Shown piece after piece: positions 5,876-10,831 of a DNA stretch of 10,831 nt. Each line of letters begins with the position of its first letter. Position 1 is the stretch's first letter. A model generated the notes under the pieces. That model had not been told where the DNA came from. It worked only from the letters and a program-made list of their open reading frames with translations, and made no database searches. The DNA lies in the NCBI GenBank assembly GCA_030043235.1, contig JASHYF010000315.1:1-10831 (forward strand), in the 5' to 3' direction. The position numbers and the translations under genes were made by a program. Source of the stretch: Solirubrobacteraceae bacterium. GTDB lineage: Bacteria; Actinomycetota; Thermoleophilia; Solirubrobacterales; Solirubrobacteraceae.

Positions 5876-6141
5876 TCTTCCCCCAGGTGGTGCACACGAA
5901 CATGCTCGCTGAGCGTGTCCGTGGCGATCTCGGCGACGTGCCGATGATGCGTGAGGAAGCTCTTCGACCACGTCTGGCGGGATGGCGGCCTGATCGTCGC
6001 CGTCTCGCCGCGCAAACCGAAGTCGAACGATCAGCACCAGGCGGGTCAGCCGAACAGACATGCCGGCTCGCCTGTCACGGCAGACACGCGTCGGCCGCTT
6101 ATCTGTCAGGCTTCGGGCCGGAAGGGACCAAGTTCAGGAAA
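5856..6141. other. Gap before the SbcD-like gene with no gene I can support
   Basis: The frame of the downstream nuclease stays open upstream to about 5872, but the translated residues resemble nothing and precede a clear family start at 6142. On the minus strand, 5797-6015 is also open and reads HHRHVAEIATD in part; I could not link it to any family. No strong promoter is apparent. Confidence 0.4.
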
Positions 6142-7275
6142 ATGATCAAGTTCATACACAGCGGCGACTGGCACCTCGGGATGCGGGCCCACTTCCTGCC
6201 AGACGAGGCGAGGGTCCGGTTCGCCCAGGACCGCTTCGACGCTGTCCAACGCATCGCCGAGATCGCGTGCGAGGAACAGTGCGACTTTGTCGTGGCAGCG
6301 GGCGATGTCTTCGATTCCAACCACGTCGATCGACAGGTGATCGCGAAGACGATCGACGCGCTCTCGGCATTCACGATCCCGGTCTACCTTCTCCCTGGCA
6401 ACCACGACCCGCTGGATCCGTCCTCGGTCTACCGCACGCCCGACTGGGTCGATCACGTGCCGGTGAACGTCACGCTGCTCGAGCACCCGACCGCGATCCC
6501 CGTTCCGGGCGCCGAGGGCGTAGAGGTCATCGGATCCCCCTGGCACACCAAGCACCAGCTCGGCGACCCACTCAAGGCCGGCTACGAAGCCGACTCCGTC
6601 TCCGGAGGGGCCCTGCGGGTGATCGTGGGCCACGGGATCGTCGATGAGTTCAGCCCGGACGCCGACGATCCGTCGCTGATTGGCGCCGAGATGATGAGGG
6701 AGGCGATCCGTGATGGCAGGGCCCACTACGTGGCGCTCGGCGATCGCCATTCGGTCACGGAGATTGCTGGGGCTGACGGTCGCGGCTTCTATGCGGGTAC
6801 GCCTGTGTCCACCGACTACGGCGAGCTCGAGCCCAACAAAGTGCTCGTCGTCACGCTCGACGCCGGAGGCTCGTCTGTCGATCGCCACACGGTCGGAAGG
6901 TGGGTGTTCGAGCGGCCGTCACGGGATCTGACGAGCGAGGCGGATGTCGAGGCGCTCGCCCAGTGGCTCGAGGCCGTGCCGTCGAAGCAGACGACGGTGG
7001 TCAAGCTCGCGCTGAGAGGCACCCTCAACCTTGCCGCCAGCGCGAAGCTCGAGGAGATCCTCGAGCGCAACGGACTCACGTTCGCGTCACTGAACACCTG
7101 GGAGCGCCACACCGATCTCGTCGTGGCTCCCGACGACGCTGATCTGGAGGAGCTCACGATCTCCGGGTACGTGCGCGAGGGGCTCAGGGAACTGCGTGAC
7201 CAGGCGGCCACACCGGGCGATGACGCCATAGTGGCGCGGGATGCGCTGAACCTCCTCTACAGGCTCGCGCGGTGA
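6142..7275 (+). CDS. SbcD/Mre11-like DNA repair metallophosphoesterase nuclease (YhaO-like)
   Basis: This is a predicted Mn2+-dependent nuclease subunit that processes DNA ends together with an SbcC/Rad50-type ATPase, encoded next. The 377-residue product opens with MIKFIHSGDWHLG (Asp9, His11), then AAGDVFDSN (Asp55), LPGNHD (Asn87, His88), VGHG (His164) and ALGDRHS (Asp201, His203), the calcineurin-like metal-site motifs in Mre11 order. The last motif is GDRHS where classical SbcD/Mre11 has GHxH, so one His position is replaced by Asp. The C-terminal third (about 255-377) looks like the capping and ATPase-binding region. The ATG at 6142 has AGGA at 6136-6139, rather close, and is chosen because the family N-terminus begins there. 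The TGA overlaps the ATPase GTG (GTGA at 7272-7275), so the pair is coupled. The nuclease frame is intact. Confidence 0.88.
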   Translation: MIKFIHSGDWHLGMRAHFLPDEARVRFAQDRFDAVQRIAEIACEEQCDFVVAAGDVFDSNHVDRQVIAKTIDALSAFTIPVYLLPGNHDPLDPSSVYRTPDWVDHVPVNVTLLEHPTAIPVPGAEGVEVIGSPWHTKHQLGDPLKAGYEADSVSGGALRVIVGHGIVDEFSPDADDPSLIGAEMMREAIRDGRAHYVALGDRHSVTEIAGADGRGFYAGTPVSTDYGELEPNKVLVVTLDAGGSSVDRHTVGRWVFERPSRDLTSEADVEALAQWLEAVPSKQTTVVKLALRGTLNLAASAKLEEILERNGLTFASLNTWERHTDLVVAPDDADLEELTISGYVREGLRELRDQAATPGDDAIVARDALNLLYRLAR

Positions 7276-7646
7276 GGATCCACCGGATATCCCTAAAGGA
7301 CTTCCGCGGCCTCGAGGCCGTCGAGGTCGAGTTCAACACCGACGGCATAACGATCGTCGAGGGCCGAAACGAGATCGGCAAGACCTCGATCGCCGATGCG
7401 TTCATGCTCCTGCTGGACCAGAAGGACTCGGCGAACACGAAACAGGTCAGCCGTCCAGCCGATCGGCCGAGATGTCGGACCTTTCGTCGAGGCCGAACTG
7501 ACCGTCGGTCCCTATCGCCTGGCCTATCGCAAGGTCTGGATCAAAGGGCGGATGACCGAGCTCGACATCGCAGCCCCCACCCGGGAGCAGCTCACCGGCG
7601 AGGCTGCACACAACCGCATGGTCGAGATACTCGACGCCGAGACTGA
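7272..7646 (+). pseudogene. SbcC/Rad50-like ATPase, 5' fragment with Walker A (frameshifted)
   Basis: This is the beginning of the ATPase partner of the nuclease upstream. MRIHRISLKDFRGLEAVEVEF and GITIVEGRNEIGKTSIADAF (Walker A, GRNEIGKT at residues 31-38) are typical of the N-terminal half of an SbcC/Rad50/YhaN head. Family-like sequence continues to about codon 58 (DQKDSANTKQV, near 7445). After that this frame turns into Arg-rich non-family sequence until its stop at 7644-7646, while the expected continuation is found in the next frame from about 7456 (AVQPIGRDVGPFVEAEL). One extra base, or two missing bases, near 7440-7456 would explain it. The GTG start overlaps the nuclease stop. This could be a real inactivating mutation or a sequencing or assembly error. 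Confidence 0.8.
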
Positions 7647-9933
7647 TCCCACGCTGTTCCGGGCGCTCCGCTACGAGCAGGGTGTAGCGATCAATCAAGC
7701 CGCCTTCGCCGACGCACCGAGCCTTGCCGCGGCGCTCGACGCGGCGGCTGGAGGCAGTGACTCCGCAGTCGGGCCCGGATCCGATGTCCTGCTCGGGAAG
7801 GTCGAGCGGGAGCGTTCGCGCTACTTCACAGACAAAGGCGCCGTCACCAAATCGCGAAAAGATGGGGCCACCAGGCTCGAGAAGCTCCGCGAGGAGGTAG
7901 CCGCGGCGCAGGACCGGATCCGTAAGCTCGACGAGACGGCCGAGCGTCAGCGAATGATCGAGATCGAACTACTCGATCTCAACGCGCAGACACCAGGCCT
8001 GGATGAGCAAGTCGCACAACAGCGGCAGGTCGTCGAGGCAGTCGAGAGCATGGAGCACCGACTCGAGGTCGCCCGGTACGCAAACGAGCAAGCCGAGGCC
8101 GCGCTGCGAGAGACGGAGGGCGCGAGAGACAGGCGCCAAGGTATGATCGGGACTGCGGCCGACACGGCCGAGGCGCTCGCCAACCTCGAGTCAGACGTGG
8201 CTAAGGCAGAGCCCGGGCTCAGGGAGGCGAAGGACGCCGTTACCGAGGCCGAGCGGATTCACAACGAAACCAGCGCCACGCTGCTGGCGGCGGAACAGGA
8301 GGCCGACCGCCAGAGGCAGACAGTCGCCTTCTTCACCACCCAGCTCGAACGTAATCAGTTCCGGGAGCGCCAAGAGCGGGTCACGGCGGCGGACGAATCG
8401 ATCGAGTCTGCGGAGCAGTTTCTCGCCGGCTGCAGCCTCGACGACGACCTCCTCGACGAGATCGACCGTACCGCTGGGCAACTCGCCGTGGCGCAGGGCC
8501 GCGCCGAGACCGGCATGCCGCATGTTTCGGTCGAAGCGCTCCAGTCCATAAGCGTGACCATCAACGGCGATACGCGAGACGCCTCTCCCGGAACCACCAT
8601 CGAGCAACCCGTGCCGGATGAGGTCCAGATCACGATCGGTGAGGTCGCCCGCGTCACCGTCTCACCCCCTGAGACCGCCGGAGATGCCGCGGAAGCGCTG
8701 CTGCTCGCAGAGCGAGGCCTCGCAGAACTGCTGAAGTCGGGCGGGGTGACATCCCAGAAGGAGGCCCACGATGTCGCCCGCGAGCGCTCCCGTCAGGAGA
8801 CCGAGCGCAACGCCGCGGTGCAGCGCCGGCAGGACGCGCTGTTCGACCTCGAGCCGGCTGAGCTGGCCGCCAAATTGGGGCGAGCGGAGGAGCGTCTCGC
8901 GGCTCTCGAAAGCGAGCAGGACTCATCCGCGACTGCCGCAGGCTCCTTCGACGAGGCACGCCTTCTAGCCGAGAACGCGGACGCCAAGGCGCGTGACGCC
9001 CGCACACTGAATGGCAGACAACAGACGGCGCTGGAAGCGGCGCGGGCGGCAGTGGGCGTGCTCGAGGAACGGGCGATCGAACAGCGCACCCGCCTTGAGG
9101 GTGCCCGCACGGCGGCGGCCGAGTCGGCTCGCGCCCTCGAGGTGGATAGGCGGGCCTCGCCAGATGCGGATGTCGAGAGGGCCGTGGAGGAAGCGCGGGT
9201 TCAGGCCGCCGGGACTCTCGAGGAGCTGACGGTGGCTGAGGAGAAGCTTGCCGAGAGTGACCCCGAGACCGCACGTGCACTGCTCGAGAACGCCGAAAAG
9301 TTGCAGTCGGGCATAGGCGAGAGAATCCGAGGCCTCGAGATAGAGAGCGCGGAGACGCGGAAGCATCTGGAGCTTGAGGGGCACGAAGGGCTTGCCGACC
9401 GCCTGGCTGACGCCTCCGCGAGCCTCGAGGACCTTCAACGCGACGTCGATTCCGAAGACAGGCGCGCCGCCGCAGTGGAGCGCCTGCACCGAGTGTTGAG
9501 CGAGCGGCGCGAGGTCGCCCAGCGGACGTACGTGGGCCCGTTTAGCGAGAAGGTGAACGCCTACGCCAGGATCCTCTATGGGGTCGATGTCCACGTTGAC
9601 GTCGATCATCAGAAGCTCGAGATCGTCAGCCGGACCCTGAACGGGACACTGGTGCCCTTCGAGTGGCTGTCGGGTGGCGCAAGGGAGCAACTGGCGGTGA
9701 TCGCGAGGCTGGCTTGCGGAGCGCTCGTCAGCCCGCCCGCCACCGACGGCGAGCCAGGAGGCGTGCCGGTCCTCATCGACGACGCGCTCGGCTACTCCGA
9801 TCCTGACCGCCTAGTAGCGAAGCTGGGCGCCGCCCTTGGGCTCGCAGGCAGGGACTGCCAGGTGATTGTGCTCACATGCGAGCCCGGTCGCTATCGCGGA
9901 ATTGGCGGGGCGAAGGTCGTCTCGCTAGGCTGA
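7396..9933 (+). CDS. SbcC/Rad50/YhaN-like ATPase, main 3' part (coiled coils, signature motif, Walker B)
   Basis: Genuine family sequence begins near 7456 (AVQPIGRDVGPFVEAELTVGPYRLAYRKVW); codons 7396-7455 are out-of-frame sequence of the 5' fragment, so the ATG at 7396 is not a credible native start. Domains in order: rest of the N-terminal head (to about 7860); a long heptad-like Glu/Ala/Leu/Arg-rich coiled coil (about 7870-8450); a beta-rich segment (about 8521-8676, SISVTINGDTRD, EVQITIGEVARVTVSPPE); a second coiled coil (about 8690-9500); then the C-terminal head with LSGGAREQLAVIARLA (9667 onward), Walker B VPVLIDDALGYSDPDR (about 9764-9811) and CQVIVLTCEPGRYRG. No CxxC zinc hook is present. 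Repairing the shift gives about 886 residues. As it stands this part lacks Walker A and should not bind ATP on its own. Overall it resembles YhaN-type proteins more than E. coli SbcC. Confidence 0.85.
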   Translation: MRSCSCWTRRTRRTRNRSAVQPIGRDVGPFVEAELTVGPYRLAYRKVWIKGRMTELDIAAPTREQLTGEAAHNRMVEILDAETDPTLFRALRYEQGVAINQAAFADAPSLAAALDAAAGGSDSAVGPGSDVLLGKVERERSRYFTDKGAVTKSRKDGATRLEKLREEVAAAQDRIRKLDETAERQRMIEIELLDLNAQTPGLDEQVAQQRQVVEAVESMEHRLEVARYANEQAEAALRETEGARDRRQGMIGTAADTAEALANLESDVAKAEPGLREAKDAVTEAERIHNETSATLLAAEQEADRQRQTVAFFTTQLERNQFRERQERVTAADESIESAEQFLAGCSLDDDLLDEIDRTAGQLAVAQGRAETGMPHVSVEALQSISVTINGDTRDASPGTTIEQPVPDEVQITIGEVARVTVSPPETAGDAAEALLLAERGLAELLKSGGVTSQKEAHDVARERSRQETERNAAVQRRQDALFDLEPAELAAKLGRAEERLAALESEQDSSATAAGSFDEARLLAENADAKARDARTLNGRQQTALEAARAAVGVLEERAIEQRTRLEGARTAAAESARALEVDRRASPDADVERAVEEARVQAAGTLEELTVAEEKLAESDPETARALLENAEKLQSGIGERIRGLEIESAETRKHLELEGHEGLADRLADASASLEDLQRDVDSEDRRAAAVERLHRVLSERREVAQRTYVGPFSEKVNAYARILYGVDVHVDVDHQKLEIVSRTLNGTLVPFEWLSGGAREQLAVIARLACGALVSPPATDGEPGGVPVLIDDALGYSDPDRLVAKLGAALGLAGRDCQVIVLTCEPGRYRGIGGAKVVSLG

Positions 9934-9959
9934 CCCACGGACAGGAGGCATGTGCACGC

Positions 9960-9974
9960 ATCAGGCAGCCTGAT
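9960..9974. repeat. Near-perfect palindrome upstream of the exonuclease gene
   Basis: ATCAGGC (9960-9966) and GCCTGAT (9968-9974) are perfect 7-base arms around one central A. It lies about 30-40 bases upstream of the predicted -10 box, a plausible operator position. Its size suits a dimeric regulator; no regulator is identified. Confidence 0.5.
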
Positions 9975-10002
9975 TCCGCCAGTGCTGAGCGAGCTCCCGA
10001 GG

Positions 10003-10008
10003 TAGGCT
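10003..10008 (+). promoter_or_regulatory. TAGGCT -10 box for a leaderless exonuclease gene
   Basis: TAGGCT ends six bases before the GTG at 10015, so the transcript would begin at or next to the start codon. The same 11 bases TAGGCTGACCC also occur at 9926-9936 across the ATPase stop. No clear -35. Confidence 0.45.
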
Positions 10009-10014
10009 GACCCG

Positions 10015-10831
10015 GTGTTGTGGCGTCGGAAGCAAGCGGGTCCAAGATCTGTCCCGGGGGCCAGCACCGATGGCCCATGCCACGACGACCGTACCTTGGA
10101 ACCTGACGTTGGCCACAGCGCCGAGCCGGCGTCGATCGAACATGCAGATGATGCCGCCACGATTGCGCGGGTCAGAGTCAGAACGCGCAGGGAGGCTATC
10201 GGCGACGGCCGAGTGGCCACGTCGAGGCCGATCTTCCTGTCGGGGGTGCCAACGCCCAACACGGGACTGGCGCGCGATATGCGTGCCGACCTTCAGTTTG
10301 GGCGTACGCTCGGGGCCGGCGGATTCGTAGCCCTCGACTTCGAGACCGCCACAAGCTCACGAGCAAGCGCCTGCGCGGTCGCCGTCGCAGCCGCTAAAGA
10401 CGGCAACGTCACGGAGGTGAGCCGCTGGCTAATCCGACCGCCTGGTAATGAGTACGACGGCTTCAACGTCTCGATCCACGGGATCAGGCCGGACATGACA
10501 GCCGACAGCCCATCGATGGCGGAGGTGTGGCCGGAGGTCTTCAGCACTGTCGAAGGGCGTCCCGTGGTCGCCCACTACGCGGCGTTCGACATGAGCGTCC
10601 TCCGCCATTCGCTCGCGGCGGGGGGCCACGACTGGCCCGAGTTGACCTACTACTGCACTCGCAACCTTGCTCGACGCGCATGGCCGGGCAAGCTCTCCTA
10701 CCGGCTCCCGGACCTAGCCTATGAATGTGGCCTGAGGTTTGAACATCACGAGCCGGGGTCCGATGCTGCGACAGCGGCAGAACTTGCGATCGCCTTCTGT
10801 GGCGTTGCGGGACAACCCAATCTCCGGGAGG
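10015..10831 (+). CDS. DEDDh 3'-5' exonuclease, DnaQ/RNase T-like (3' truncated by window edge)
   Basis: This is a predicted Mg2+-dependent 3'-5' exonuclease of the DnaQ superfamily. The domain begins at GGFVALDFETA (Exo I, Asp108 and Glu110 counted from the GTG at 10015), continues with a conserved HGI near 160, VVAHYAAFD (Exo II, Asp192), a CT...LAR segment and LSYRLPDLAYECGL, then HHEPGSDAATAAEL (Exo III, His245 and Asp250, spaced H-x4-D). All four acidic residues and the His are present, so it should be active. The motif set resembles stand-alone polymerase III epsilon-like exonucleases. The frame is open from 10006. The GTG at 10015 is chosen because TAGGCT sits six bases upstream; it gives an N-terminal extension of about 100 residues that I cannot classify. 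ATG 10279 is an alternative start giving little more than the domain itself. The gene runs off the right edge. Confidence 0.82.
   Translation, partial: MLWRRKQAGPRSVPGASTDGPCHDDRTLEPDVGHSAEPASIEHADDAATIARVRVRTRREAIGDGRVATSRPIFLSGVPTPNTGLARDMRADLQFGRTLGAGGFVALDFETATSSRASACAVAVAAAKDGNVTEVSRWLIRPPGNEYDGFNVSIHGIRPDMTADSPSMAEVWPEVFSTVEGRPVVAHYAAFDMSVLRHSLAAGGHDWPELTYYCTRNLARRAWPGKLSYRLPDLAYECGLRFEHHEPGSDAATAAELAIAFCGVAGQPNLRE

Noticed and set aside
5797..6015. Minus-strand 72-codon frame as a small gene
   Set aside because: It overlaps the end of the PIN gene, has no recognisable family or ribosome-binding site, and its residues look arbitrary.
5872..6141. Extended N-terminus of the SbcD-like nuclease
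   Set aside because: The frame is open, but the residues are not family-like and the canonical N-terminus MIKFIHSGDWHLG starts at 6142.
3207..6141. Insertion sequence or transposon carrying the toxin-antitoxin genes
   Set aside because: I found no transposase, integrase or terminal inverted repeats; only the 16-base direct repeat hints at a rearrangement.
7396..7455. ATG 7396 as a true start of a separate ATPase-like protein
   Set aside because: Its first 20 codons are Arg/Cys-rich out-of-frame sequence from the Walker A region; the product would lack Walker A.
7440..7460. Programmed +1 ribosomal frameshifting in the ATPase gene
   Set aside because: No slippery codon, rare-codon stall or in-frame stop sits at the junction, and re-pairing after a +1 step would be poor. 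A mutation or sequence error is simpler.

Overview
The window looks like a chromosome segment from a high-GC actinobacterium. The compressed murG-murC-murB order, GTG/TTG starts, ATGA and GTGA overlaps and TAGGCT-type -10 boxes placed directly before start codons would fit a Thermoleophilia/Solirubrobacterales-type lineage. That placement is inference; no rRNA or other taxonomic marker is present.

Region 1 (1-3206) is the tail of a peptidoglycan/division gene cluster: the 3' part of murG, then complete murC and murB, all on the + strand and tightly coupled. Together they perform late cytoplasmic steps of cell-wall precursor synthesis. The ftsQ/ftsZ genes that often follow murB are absent here.

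Region 2 (about 3207-5855) is an accessory patch with visibly lower GC (roughly 63% in a hand-counted 60-base stretch, against about 80% in one murC stretch). It holds three consecutive type II toxin-antitoxin modules: a Phd/YefM-like antitoxin with a VapC-like PIN toxin (3280-3899), a MazEF-like pair (4305-4816) preceded by a tandem, apparently decayed copy of its antitoxin (3937-4221), and a small unclassified protein with a longer PIN-domain protein (5052-5855). A perfect 16-base direct repeat brackets the MazEF segment.

Region 3 (6142-9933) encodes a two-gene DNA end-processing pair of the SbcD/SbcC (Mre11/Rad50, YhaO/YhaN-like) kind. The nuclease is intact. The ATPase gene overlaps it by GTGA and is interrupted by a frameshift about 60 codons in, separating the Walker A motif from the coiled coils, signature motif and Walker B.

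Region 4 (10015-10831) begins a DEDDh (DnaQ/RNase T-like) 3'-5' exonuclease gene, which runs off the right edge and appears to have its own leaderless promoter.

The most informative oddities are the split ATPase, the non-hook beta-rich insert in its coiled coil, the duplicated antitoxin with a lost start codon and lost toxin, and the repeat around the MazEF block. A nuclease cluster beside stacked toxin-antitoxin genes resembles a defence or genome-maintenance island; that reading is inference.
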